Below are positions 49,571-61,086 of a stretch of DNA of 64,000 nt, one piece after another (within the stretch, counting starts at the first letter, position 1; every line of letters begins with the position of its first letter). The position numbers and the translations under genes were made by a program. Under the pieces are notes generated by a model. The model was given only the letters and a program-made list of their open reading frames with translations, searched no databases and was not told the DNA's origin. The stretch is from Nepenthes gracilis. Lineage: Eukaryota > Streptophyta > Magnoliopsida > Caryophyllales > Nepenthaceae. The stretch covers positions 1,364,001-1,428,000 of the forward strand of contig BSYO01000004.1 in NCBI GenBank assembly GCA_033239525.1. Direction: 5' to 3'.

Positions 49571-52031
49571 AGGTCTAGTGTCTCCACCACATAATCCTCT
49601 TTTCACGAGGAACTGTCTTTTGTATTATTATCTCTGCTTTAATGTCAATAGTTCACCAAATTGTTGGGTGCCCCAATCAGTGCAAGTTGTTGTTCAGGCT
49701 AATGTCAAGTATTTGCATTTATGGCTATCTACTTTTTCTGTTTTATACTACCGCCCCATTAGTTTCCCCTATTTTCCCTTCCCCCCTCCAGAGAGTTCAG
49801 ACAGTAGAAATAACAGGTGGTAAAAGTTAAATAAACTAACGTAACGTATGGAAATGGAACAACAAAACCTAGTTCAACACGTCTGCTCTTTGCGGACGTC
49901 AAAGGGAAAGCACAAACTCATCGGAAAATACAGTAAGTATCCGTTAAAAAAAATAAATCAAACCAAAAAAAAAAAACAAATGAGATATAGTCAGATTCTT
50001 TTAAATTTAGGATCTCTATTTATCTAAAAATAAATAAATTTAATTATTTTTTATTATAATTAGTCGATCAATATTAAATAATTAATATTTAAAAAAATTA
50101 ACATTTTTTAAGAGCAATTGTATCTGCATTTCTAAGCTCCTTAATTGTAAATCCTCCCTTTACAATTAATATAATTTACGAAGAAAAAAATATATCTATT
50201 TGTCAGGCTATGATGGAAACAAAACATACAAATATTGAATAAATAATACTAATAAAATTTCAAAAAATATACATATTAAAATTATGATTTAGATCTTCAG
50301 CCATTAGTTTTAACATCGTTTAGCCTCAAGTCGTTTGGTCTTCGGCCTTAGGCATCAATATTTATATACTAGTTCGCTTATATGACTGGCTGATATGACA
50401 ATGCAAAAAAATTGAAGATGAATATTTCTTGAAGTAATTTTCTAGTATTTGCAGAAGAGTTATTAATTAAGGAACGTGAATATAGCTTTTTTTTTTTTTT
50501 GGCAGTCAACTCTAGCCTTGTTCAATCATTTCATGAGGTGTCTTCTAATTTAAGCAAAACTTATAAAATTTTCACACGCATCGCTGTCACCAGTTTATAT
50601 ATATATATATTATTTCTGTCTCGAGTTTAAATTAAGTTAATATAAATAATTAATTATATTTTAAACATTATTTTTATTAATTTTAAATTTGAGTGAGATA
50701 AATCAATATGTAAATAAGACTAAAAAATAACCCATATAAGACCTTATTAGATAATTATTTAAACAAAATAAATATAATCTACTCTATAATTATTATAAGA
50801 AAAGTAATAATTTAACTATAATTATTGATGGGTATACTGTAGTTAGGCTGGCCTATTAGTAAAATAAGGCCCAAATCCTGAAAGGTGCAAATCTGGCACG
50901 CTAGTAAAATCGGTAAGCCGCGATCAGATTGTTAATCAACGTTGATTGGTATCACCGCGTGAACAAAAAATAAAAAGCTTTCTTGCGGCCTCTTGGCCTG
51001 CGAGCTCTAGATCGGGAGGTTAGCGTTCTTTTCTTGACAGCGCGCCTTCCACAAATTCAGCCAATATCCAAAAAGAATATTAACAAAATCAGCGCCCTTT
51101 CCATAATGAATCGTGATTTTCTAATTTCTACTGTGGAACTTTCTAACGATAAAGTGCATGAAATGAATGTGGTCAGTTTGAAAAACCGCTACCCGCCAGA
51201 AAAGGAAGCAATTTCAACTAATTAAGCAACTTGTACCTTCATCACAAGGAAGGCTGCATAAACATGGGGTAGGGGATCACACCTTCCAACCAAGGAAGAT
51301 CACCCTACCGCCATCAAAAGAAGCCCTAGGGTCTTCGCCGAGGGCATGCGAACAACTACTCACACAACGTCTACTGCTACGCTTTCTACCACACAGACAT
51401 ACGGCTTCCTGTTACACGAAAAATCATACGCTCTCGATTACGCATTCCGGGACGATTTCGTACTTTCTCTCTCTCTGTGAACGCGCTGATAGAAAGAACA
51501 CAAACCAAATGCATGCATGCGCTCTTCCTATTGACAGACGCCTAGTACCTTTACCCACCGTCTAAATTCAATAGACGACATTATCTCTCTTTTATCTGGA
51601 AACCCATACACTCTTACACTCTCCCTCTCAATTCTCATTTTGATTACCTTCCCAAATTTTCACATCAATTCCAAAAAAATATTTTTGGTGGGATAACTTT
51701 TTTCTAATGATTTTTAGTGGTGCTAGGTGAACGATTGAAATCGGACAACGGATCGGCCCGAATCATTCGGAAAGGATCGATCCAACGACGTCAATTATAA
51801 TCAAATATAATATAATATTTTAACTATTTTTAAAATATATAATTATAGGTCAATACTCAGCTACTTTAAAAATCTAATCACATTAAATACCAATTTAAAT
51901 TATAAAGAAACTAAAATTTATCAAATGGGACCAATAATTGACAGATCACGTTCTTACTCTTACAATACATCCGAACATTCTAGTTTGAATGGATAAAATA
52001 TAAAATATGAGTTTAAAACCCAATAAGTACC
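49571..52031. other. Intergenic region, mixed composition
   Basis: No gene model. 49980-50860 is AT-rich. 50860-51560 is less AT-rich and may be an unrecognised transposon piece; it includes a CT microsatellite near 51465-51478. 51720-52031 is AT-rich. Confidence 0.4.
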
Positions 52032-52036
52032 ATATT

Positions 52037-52757
52037 TGATGGATACTGGATACCCAAGGCCCGCTCTAAGTTCCATTTTTCAGAAATTGGGTCATGATAC
52101 TATAAAGATCCAACAGGCCTAAAGAGGTCTAAGAGGTCCAAGCCCGGCTACACGGTGGGGCTCGAGTCCACTTAGGTTCAAGATGGGTCTCCCTTACTTC
52201 ATGAATCGGTGTGTCGGGGTTTGTAGTAGGCATGCGAAATGATGGGCAATTAATGCGCACCTTATAGAAGAAATGTCTATGAGAGGCGGGCATGCACGCA
52301 ACCTTCCCGACACTGTAAAGGGACTTGCCTGGTTCTTTACACACGCTTGACGCTACTCTAATAGAAGCTTAACCACTATAAATATATTAATTATTTACCA
52401 AATAAAAGATTTTAATATTTACTCTTGCTAGCAGTAATAGAGAGTGAAAGAGGAAAGGGCTCGTGTTATAAGAGTAACTCTTAAAGTTTTTATACACTAA
52501 ATCCTCAATCTTTCGAATTTGAGCGCATCCTGTAATCTATTTATAACCAAACACAAGAAAGCAGTTCTCGAACTAAAACTCCGTGGTTTTACTTTCTCAT
52601 TCAAAAGAAGATTTTTCACGTAAAATCTCTCACGCATCGGTCCTCATACTATCTCTTTCAGTCCTCATATTCTCTCTCTTTATTTTTCGTACGAGCAGTA
52701 TTTGGTATTACTGTCAGATTCTAATATTGATCAGAACAAGGATTTGACAACACAACA
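52037..52757 (+). mobile_element. Solo LTR H with perfect ATATT target duplication
   Basis: A 721-bp block, ends TGATGGATACTGG ... TTTGACAACACAACA, flanked by ATATT at 52032-52036 and 52758-52762. A plus-strand TATA box (CACTATAAATATA) lies at about 52374. Its start resembles the minus-strand start of LTR G, but the orientation is opposite. There is no adjacent PBS, polypurine tract or coding domain. Confidence 0.75.
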
Positions 52758-52762
52758 ATATT

Positions 52763-53157
52763 TAAATAAAATGGTCCGATGAATCAGATAGATAGTTAAA
52801 TAGATAAATATCCAATCAAATATCAGACTAAATCCAAACTGTCGACAAAATAAATTCAATTAAAATCTAAGATTTAAAATCTAATGATAATCTTGTACTC
52901 AAATCAAATATCCAAATTTAAAATAAATGTCCAAATCAGAAAACAATCATCATCGGAACGTTTATATATATATATTATTTTTAACAAACTTAGCCAAGAA
53001 ACATGGTCTCAAATGATGAATACTAAATTTTATATTTTTATTCTAATTTAATTATTATAATTTTATAATAATTTTTATTTTAATTATGTAATTAAGTTAT
53101 ATTTTTAATTATATAGGTTTTATTTTTTAGAGAAAAATTTTTAGAATAAAAACATAT
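52763..53157. other. AT-rich flank of the LTR element
   Basis: AT-rich DNA. 52919-53045 shows collinear similarity to 56777-56953, a segment inside the neighbouring LTR element (AAAATAAATG, TCGGAACGTTT, TTTTTAACAAACTT, ATGGTCTCAAATGATG). Confidence 0.55.
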
Positions 53158-53162
53158 AAATT

Positions 53163-56100
53163 TGTTGCATCACGAAATTGGATTGTCCTACATTTGCAAA
53201 TCGATCTTCTTGTTTGTCGATCTGACGCGGATCCGTCTCCATAGTTTGAATCAGTCTGTGCAACACAAAAGTAGACGAGATGATCGATCCAATGGGGCTA
53301 AATCTCGAAAATCTCCAAACTCTCCGAGCATCGGCGTACCTTTTTGAGAATAAAAAGGAAAGATAAATAAATGGTATATATTTGGTGGGGATGATTTGTG
53401 GAAGTCATGCTTCCACAAATAGAGAAAGAGAATTTCATCCTTTTTGATCCTTGGTTTGAGATGGTATTTTTTGGATCCTTGGCTTGAGATGGTATTTTGG
53501 GATGTGGATTTGGACGGAGCCTCTCTCCCCCCAAAACCGATCCCAGCCCTCTGGCCATTTAGGCCTTTTTCTTTTTTCCTCCTCTTGGAGGTTTTTGGAG
53601 GTTTTTCCCCTCTTGGAGGTTTTCCCCCTCTTGAATATAATCGGTTGATCTTATCCATTCAACCGCCGTGGATTTGATCAAACGGTTGAATAATCACCCT
53701 GGGTTAGATAAAGCGGTTGAATTTTTTTCTCAGGTCGGGTTTTACCAAACCCATCATTAGCCCCATGCTAATTAAAATTTTAACTTCAGCATGTTTTTCA
53801 TGGGATTGATTACTTAGAATTTTTAATGATTTCGGATTAATTTACTCCGGTTTGGTGACTATTTTTCTCGTCAAACTCCGGTTTGGTGATCCATTTTCTG
53901 GTCACTCCGGATTTTTACTCCGTCTCGGAATGACTCTTTTTTCAGTCACTCCGGGTTTTTTACTTTTTGGTTAATTTTTCCTCGTCAAATTTTTATCTAA
54001 TGACTCCATTTTTGGTCAATTCTATCTTTTGGGCCGCTCGGTGTGTAACCGAGGTTTAGAAATTATAGAAACTATGTAAATTTATCAAATTTTGGGCGGA
54101 ACCAAGGTTTAGAATTCGACCGCTTTGGGTCGCTCGGTGTGTAACCGAGGTTTAGAATTCGACCACTTTTGGGCAGCTCGGTGTGTAATCGAGGTTTAGA
54201 ATTCGACCGCTTTTGGGGCATCGGTGTGAAGAGGTTTGAATGGACCACTTTTGGGCCGCTCGGTGTGTAACCAAGGTTTAGAATACCACTTTTGGGCCGC
54301 TCGGTGTGTAACCGAGGTTTTCTTGTGAGAGATGATGCCGATTTTGAAGTTGAAATCGGTTTCTACACCTTCAAAGTTTCATTCAGAGATTTTGATTTTC
54401 ATCTTTGCTATTGAAATCTGGTTAATTGACCCAAGTTAGCTTAAATCCGGAGTTGATTGAAGTTCGAGATCGGCACCTTCTAAGGATGAGCATCCATTTT
54501 TTGGAGTGCTTTGGGTGGTGCTTCGGATGGAATGGACTTTGATCACCACCAATTTTTTCTCGGTTTCGATTTTAAGAATGTAGAGCCAAACCCAAATCGG
54601 TTGTTTGTGAGAGACATGACCGATTTACTGATTGAAAGAAAATGTCGGGGCCAAAGTTGTTGAGAGGAGATGCATAGGAGTGGATTGATCTCAAGATCTT
54701 TGATCACTCCGGTTAAACAAGTGGAATGATCTCTTTCAAGTAAATCCCAATCCTCAAGGTAGGCCGATTGCTCATTTAACACCAAGTTCAACTTGACTCT
54801 AGTTAGATAAAGTGTTTTCTCTAGCCCACTATCTCTGGTTGATCCGATCGACCGAGATCTAATCTGCGGAGTTACCACCGTTGTTCTCTCCGATGAACTT
54901 GAAGAACTTAATTTATGCACTCCGGATAACCTTTGGATTATCAATCGGTCAAATCCAACTCAATTTTCCCGATTTTCATCAATAAATGAGTGTTGGATTT
55001 TTTTATCACATACAACCTGCTTATTTCATTTACAACCACCTTGAAAACCACCAGGACCACCAATGGATCAAAAGAAGATCCTTCCTTTCTCTGTATAAAT
55101 CAAGAATCAATCCCGTCCCATAACAAAGCTCTTTCAATCCGACAAAAATCAACATTGAAAGAATCATGTCACATTAGGGAAACGAAGAAAGTGGTTCCAA
55201 ACCGTCGAGGCCATGAGAGAGGAGGTTGCGAAACGGACGGGAGCGGCTTTTCGATTCTCCCTTGAAGAATCGAGTTCGGCTTTTTGAAATCATTCAGTTC
55301 GCCCCTTGAAGAATCAAGTTGGATTTTGAAGAATCAAGTTGATTTGGTTCGTCCCTTTTTCACATGAAAATCATTTCCGGATTTTGAAAGAAGTCCGTCT
55401 GGGTGGTGCGCATACAAATTCGATTCGGCTCTTTTAGAAATCAAGTCCACATTTTGACTTATTCGCCCTTTGAAGAATCGAGTTCGGCTTTTAGAAATCA
55501 CATTCCACTTCCTTAATGCAAAATCAAGTTTGAGAGCCAAGTAGCGTTAGCCAAAATTGATTTTCGGGATGCCATAGTTACACTGGCCGAGTGGATTTTG
55601 GAACGCCAGTGAATGCCTTGATAGAATTCTGAAGTGGTTGTATTTTTAAATCAGTCAAGATTGAGGGATTTTTTAAATCCAAGTGATATATGACTTGCGC
55701 AGATTTGGGACACCATTTATTCTGTGGCCGGCGTGAATTCGAGAAAATGCGGAATTTTTGAAAGAGGAACATTAACGGAATGATTTTCACGGGTGGATGC
55801 TGTTGCGGAGTGAAGATCGCGTCTTTGTGGAAGAAGAAAACAACTCTATAGTGCCTTTGAACTCCGGTTTTGTGTGAGAGAGAAGTACGGGTGAAATTTG
55901 GGCGAGATGCGCCTTTACCTGGTTCTCGCGAGAGTGCCTCCTTGTGCCTTTTTGGTTATGACCGAGTAAAAATAATCGCAATATGAGAGGAAGTGCGGAG
56001 TGGTTGTGGCTGGAGTAGATTTGGGACGCCATAGTTACTCCGCCGGAGTGAACATGGCCAGACCGTTGAAAAACGGAGACTCGGAGTGGACCGTGGCAGG

Positions 56101-57291
56101 CAGTGAATTTGAAAATGGGAGAGAGAGCCGTAGTCGGGCGTGATTTGAGAACCAGATAGAGAAACGATGATGATGAACACCGTGAAGGGTTGTTGTCGAA
56201 TGGGTGGCGTCATCGGCCAAAATAGAGAAGCTCCATCGTATCTTCTTCCTCTCTCCGTCACACAATACATCAAAATTTTCACCACAAATTGCCACATGCA
56301 AGACAACCCTAGCACCCGCAAAGAAGGAAGGATTCACTTGCCTTGGATTTGTTAATTTTGCTCCGGTGATGGTGGTGAGCGGCGGTGGCTCCTTGTGGCT
56401 CACGATCTCTTCTACTCAATCTCGGCAAGAAATTGAGAGGGAAAAGGGATGAAGGCATCACCGGATAGATACCTCCCTCTGTTAAATAGATATTTTTCAT
56501 TTTTTTTCTTTTTTTTTAATGGAAAGGGAGTCAAACCAAAATGGAGTATAGGCCGGTTTGACTAAGTCAAATCGACCGTGGGCCAAAACTCTTTTTTTTT
56601 TTTTTTTTGTATTAGATATCGGTGCGGAGGAGCCCCCTGCGTTTGATGACTATATCTTGTACAAAACTTGGAGTATTTTGGATGTATAATCGAAAATGAG
56701 TATTAATCTCACCGCTTGAAAAAATGCTGGCGATTTGGCTTGATTTGGCTCTCGACTTCTCTTTATAGGAAATCGTAAAATAAATGCCGCAAAGCGTTAA
56801 TCGCCAAGGAAACAATAAAGTTGTCGATTTATCGGAACGTTTTATGCTTTTAGTGGTAAAGCGGCTTTTTTTTAACAAACTTCTTCTTGTTTGTCGATCA
56901 ATAAATAATGGTCTCAAATGATGGTGAATTCTAAATTTTATATTTTTATTCTAGAATAAAAAGGAAAGATAAATAAATTATATATATTTGGTGGGAGGAG
57001 TGATTTGTGGTCTAACAAATAAAAAAATTTTCCTTTGATCCTTTTTTGAGATGGTATTTTTGGATCCTTGGCTTGAGATGGTATTTTATTTGGACGGACC
57101 TTTTCCCCAAAACCGATCCCGGCCCTCCGGCCATTTAGGCCTTTTTCTTCCTCTCTCTTGGAGGTTTTGGAGGGTTTTCCTCTTGGATTTTCTTGGAGGT
57201 TTTTATAAATCTTATCCATTTAGAATTGAATAATCATAAATAAATTTGAAGCTTTTTTTTTTTTTTTAGTCAGTTTTTACCAAACCCATCA
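53163..57291 (-). mobile_element. Complete non-autonomous LTR retrotransposon, 4.1 kb, AAATT target duplication
   Basis: AAATT flanks the element at 53158-53162 and 57292-57296. The 3' LTR (53163-53756) and a shorter 5' LTR (about 56880-57291) share AGAATAAAAAGGAAAGATAA, then GAGATGGTATTTT, CCAAAACCGATCCC and the terminal TTTTACCAAACCCATCA. Next to the 3' LTR, on the minus strand, is the polypurine-like GCATGGGGCTAA, which fixes the orientation. The 3.1-kb interior has no recognisable gag or pol. Its longest sense ORF (54944-54543, 133 codons) is not recognised. No clear primer binding site was found. The 5' LTR lacks about 180 bp at its U5 side and carries odd patch sequence, so it is damaged. 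Confidence 0.7.
54028..54324 (+). repeat. Minisatellite, about 44-bp unit, seven copies
   Basis: The unit reads TTTTGGGCCGCTCGGTGTGT followed by AACCGAGGTTTAGAATTCGACC. Copies start near 54028, 54092, 54124, 54167, 54211, 54249 and 54290, with point changes and small deletions. Each copy holds a short inverted repeat (CTCGGT ... ACCGAG). It lies in the interior of the LTR element. Confidence 0.85.
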
Positions 57292-57296
57292 AAATT

Positions 57297-57470
57297 GACT
57301 ATATTTAGTATTTATTTTGTTAATTTATTCAATTGATTTAAAAAATATGAAAAAGATTAATAATGTTAAATTTGTAAAGAATTAAAATGTATGTATATCT
57401 TAAAAAAAAGTGTGTACATATATATATTTAAAAAATAATAAAATAAAAATGGGGAAGAAAACGATTTTCA
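57297..57470. other. AT-rich spacer to the right of the 4.1-kb LTR element
   Basis: AT-rich sequence between the target duplication at 57292-57296 and the purine tract. Nothing gene-like is seen. Confidence 0.4.
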
Positions 57471-57990
57471 GATTAAAAAAAAAGAGCAGAAGAAAAACGG
57501 CGGCCAGACAGGGGAGAGCAGGTGAGAAGGCTGCAGGAAAGCATGTGAAAGCAGGAAAAAAAAAAGAAAAAATGATTACCACCGTCTCGCCCTTCTCCTT
57601 TATAAAAAGAAGCAGGGGAGTGGAGTGGTGAAAGCGGGACGGAAGGAGAGAGGTGGAGAAAATCAAAGGGGAGTGGTGCGACCATAGGAAAAAGAAAGGA
57701 AGGGGAGACAGAGAGAGAGAGAAAAAAAAACAGAGGGGAGGAAGGAGGCAGCAAGTCTGTCGCGAGCAGAAGCTGGATCGGGCCGAGAGCTGAGTTCGGC
57801 GAGCAAAAGAAAGGAAGGAAAAAGAGAAGAAAAGGAGAAGAGAGAGAGAGGGAGGGAGGAAAGCCGTGGTTCTACCGAAAGACAGGAGGAGGAAAGAAGA
57901 AGAAAAAAGAGAGAGAAAGAGGGACCGTGCAACTTAGAAGCAGGGGAGGAGAGAGAAAAAAATTGAGAGGCGGAAAGAAGTTTGGTAATT
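57471..57990 (+). repeat. Long purine-rich tract with a TATA box
   Basis: About 500 bp are dominated by A and G on the plus strand, most strongly at 57610-57985 (for example GAAAGGAAGGGGAGACAGAG). The exception is a short pyrimidine stretch that ends in CTTTATAAAAAGAAG at about 57598. The minus-strand ORFs here are Ser/Leu/Phe/Pro-rich by-products of the skew. Function unknown. Confidence 0.7.
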
Positions 57991-59043
57991 ATAAAATGTA
58001 CTAGTTTTTGTTTTGTAAATTTAATATTTTAATATAATAAGTTTTATTTAAATTAATTTTTTTGCATTTGTAAATTTTAATTTAATATAATTTTTTTAAA
58101 TTAGCTTAACTCCCTAAATTTATATCGTTTGTCTTTTATTTTTTTTAATTAATTTAGTTTTAGGTTAATATCAAAATTTTATAATTTTATGTTATATTTT
58201 ATCGTAAAAATTAATATATTATTATTAATCATTGCTAAGATATTTAACATCTAAATATTTTATATTTACGTTATTTAATTTATTATATTTTTACTTTATG
58301 GGTTTAAATGGTTGAGCTATCGCTGCTATTGTGATTTTATATTTTTATTATTTAGTTTATACGCTTTATTTATTGTTCTTTTATTTTTTAAATTTTGGAT
58401 GGTTAAACCACCATCACTTTTTTAAATTTATATTTTTACACTTAAATTTTCTGTATTTTAATTTTTATCACTACTAGATAGTATGTTGTCGTAAGTATTT
58501 TAATTTCTAGTAGTTTCGATTTTTATTATTTAATATTTCGTATCACTTAGGAAAATTATGGCCAAACTATAATTGTTATGACTATTCTAATTCTCATCAA
58601 ATTAACATCTTAATTTTCTGTTAATATTTTTATAATATAAAATAGTTATAAAATTAATTTTGCGTAAAAAATCGACTTCAATAAATATGATACTCGACTT
58701 ATCAAGAAAACTATACCGAACTCTTAAACATTTACGAGGTTAAAAAAAATCATACTTATTGAGGCCTAGTTATCAAAATATAACTTTTTCTTTAGTAAGT
58801 AATTAGTTATATATATTTTATCAAAAAATTTATGCACAATAAGTTTTATATATCCAATATATTAATATAGCATTAGAGACACATATTAATCTAAAAATAT
58901 AGAATAATAGAAATAAAAATCTGGATGAAAAATAAAATCTCCCTCATCAATAATAAAATGAAGTGAAGATTGATGGGACACAATGAACTACGTAGAATTA
59001 TCATGCAGTAATCAATTGATAATATAATTAAAAATTTTTTATC
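57991..59043. other. AT-rich spacer
   Basis: Very AT-rich with no ORF, RNA-gene or repeat signature. Confidence 0.55.
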
Positions 59044-59249
59044 TGACAAAAATTTCAAATAATTTGAGTAGTCTTATTGTTATCAAAACGAGGTTATCTC
59101 CCGTTGACATTTCGACGTTCAAATTATAAATCTTCTGCAATAAATGAAGGAATGTACGTTTAAAGGTAAACGTGGTGAAAATACAAAGATGCAGTGATGA
59201 GAGGAGTGTGAGAGGGATGTATTTGAAGGCTTGAGCTCTGTAAATATGT

Positions 59250-59460
59250 CCAACAGAGGGGCGGCTTACCTGTACGTTCGCAAATGACTGCTTAGAGGTA
59301 CACCTTTGGAGGGCGGCTTATAGGTGCGCCCACGGAGGGCATCTTGGAGTGCGCTCAGTAGAGGGGTGACTTATAGGTGCGCTCGGTAGAGGGAATGCTT
59401 ATAATTGCGTCCGCGGATGGCAGCTTATAGGTGCGCCCAACGGAGGGGCAACTTAGAGGA
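59250..59460 (-). repeat. 27-bp tandem repeat with TATA-like core, about eight copies
   Basis: The plus-strand unit is close to GAGGGCGGCTTATAGGTGCG followed by CCCACG. On the LTR sense strand each unit contains GCGCACCTATAAGCCGCC, a TATAAG core. LTR B has three related units, and LTR G has two isolated ones. Confidence 0.75.
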
Positions 59461-59594
59461 GAAAGACTAAGTTGTATTAGTAAGTAAACGTTCTAGTTAC
59501 CTGAGTAGATGATTAACTCTTCGACAGTAAGCTCCTAACTCTGGGATGGAGGGATCATGACTCCAAGACGAAGGGCTAACGGCCTCTTGGTTGG

Positions 59595-59835
59595 CAGAGG
59601 GTTGATGGCCTCCAGACGGTAAGGGGGTTGAGGGCCTCCTGGTGGCGAATGGCCAACAGCCTCTGTGCCTCCTACAAGGATGAGAGCTCTGCGCCTCCTG
59701 GATAGAGGATTGAGGGCCTCCAGATAGAAGAAGGGTTGAGAGCCTCCTAACGGCGGAGGGTTGAGGGCCTCCGGATTAGAGGAGGACTGAGGGTCTCTGG
59801 GACTGGCGATAGAGGTCCGACGGCCTCTAAACGAG
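59595..59835 (-). repeat. GAGGGCCTCC-type tandem repeat
   Basis: Irregular repeats of GGGTTGAGGGCCTCC(G/T)G separated by 10-25 bp, about seven copies. It lies next to the 27-bp array inside LTR F. Confidence 0.7.
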
Positions 59836-60188
59836 AGAACTAAAAGTCTTAAGAACTGGAGATGGCTAAGGGGCCCCGGATGGGCGGAGAGCCGAGAGGC
59901 CTCCTGGATGATAGGAGAGTTAAGAGTTTCCTAACCGCCAATTTGCTCTCATTGGAGATCGACTAGCAATGGTTATACCATTCTCCAAACCATATGGAGC
60001 TTTATGGAGCTTCTTCTAATTTCTTTAACTTATCTTTCAATACTTGATGATTTTTGCTTTTATAATGAAATTTACAGATGCACTATTCTTTCAAAAGTAA
60101 TGTGGGACTTTTACTTTAAAAAGATTATATTAAATTGTGGGCTTACTGCGGGGGCTGACCTATTGGCCCATGATTATTGGACCCATCA

Positions 60189-60413
60189 ATATCATTGATA
60201 ACAAAGATGATTTTAACAATATAAATATTAGTTATCTATAATATTCATGCTGATATTTTTGACTTATTGTATTATCAAAGAAATTAAATTATAAAATATG
60301 TATGCTAACCCTTATTTAATAATTATATTATAATACAATACTTGGCACATATTATTATCTACTTATTTTTTTCACGCTCAAAGAAGAAAATGAGATATTT
60401 TTTACTTTCTAAC
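60189..60413. other. AT-rich spacer between two LTRs
   Basis: A 225-bp AT-rich segment with nothing recognisable. Confidence 0.5.
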
Positions 60414-61086
60414 TGTTGCGTTACGGATTTTTGGGTCCGAGCAACACAAATGATGATTGAGTGAGAGGAAGAGAGATTGAAACCACATATTTTTAGATAT
60501 AACCTTCTCTTGAATGAGAAGGGAAAACCACGAGGCCTCGGCACAGAAGTACTTCACTATTTATTTTTCTTACAAGAGGCTAATACTTTTGAATTACAAG
60601 AGATGAAGACAGTGGCCGACGCTCTCTTTCTTTCTCGGAAGTCTTAGCTTTTTTTTTTTTTTTGTTCTCGGAAAATCCGAGCTTTCCCACTAGTTTAAAA
60701 GATCGATCCCCTCTCCGATGCCCGGGAGAGTATTTATAGAAAATAATGCAGGCCACATGCCATGGCCATCTCTCACCCGACACGCCCCGCACCATCGGGT
60801 GTCGAAACGGATGCACGTTTAGCCGTTTTTGCCAGGAATGCCAGACGGCGGTGATCAACGGTGTCAGTATGGTCTCAAATTTCAATTTGCAGTTTACAAG
60901 TGGCAATCTCGGGCGTCTTGGAGTGTCCTCGTGCTTTTATTGGGTCCACGGACTTCAAACTCGATGAGGGTTCTCGGGCTTAAAATAAATATTCCGAGAT
61001 CTTCTCTGACCTATAATCATTCTCGAATTTTTACATTCCCAATCAAGTACTTTTTTACCCATTGGATTGGGGACCACAACCCAACA
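60414..61086 (-). mobile_element. 3' LTR of a minus-strand Ty3/gypsy element
   Basis: Plus-strand ends are TGTTGCGTTACGG ... CACAACCCAACA, 673 bp. A minus-strand TATA box is at plus 60730-60739 (GTATTTATAG). Directly to the right, read on the minus strand, is GGGCATGGGGGCTAG (61087-61101). This is a polypurine tract of the GGGGGCTA kind that precedes 3' LTRs of plant Ty3/gypsy elements. The target flank at the left is CTAAC; the other copy would lie outside the window. Confidence 0.65.

Larger units (their letters stand above)
59044..60188 (-). mobile_element. Probable solo LTR F with two tandem-repeat arrays
   Basis: On the minus strand it begins TGATGGGTCCAATAATCATG, like its relatives. 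It shares with LTR C a GACGTTCAA stretch followed by a GCAATGAACAG/GCAATAAATGAAG-like stretch. The left end is set at TGACAAAAATTTC. The flanking 5-mers TTATC and ATATC match at four of five bases, so the boundaries are less sure than for G and H. Confidence 0.55.

Noticed and set aside
54543..54944. 133-codon minus-strand ORF as a gag candidate for the 4.1-kb element
   Set aside because: No gag, zinc-knuckle or protease motif is visible; kept only as a note in the element entry.
57400..57932. Several Ser/Leu/Phe-rich minus-strand ORFs
   Set aside because: Compositional artefacts of the purine tract; no domains or splice structure.
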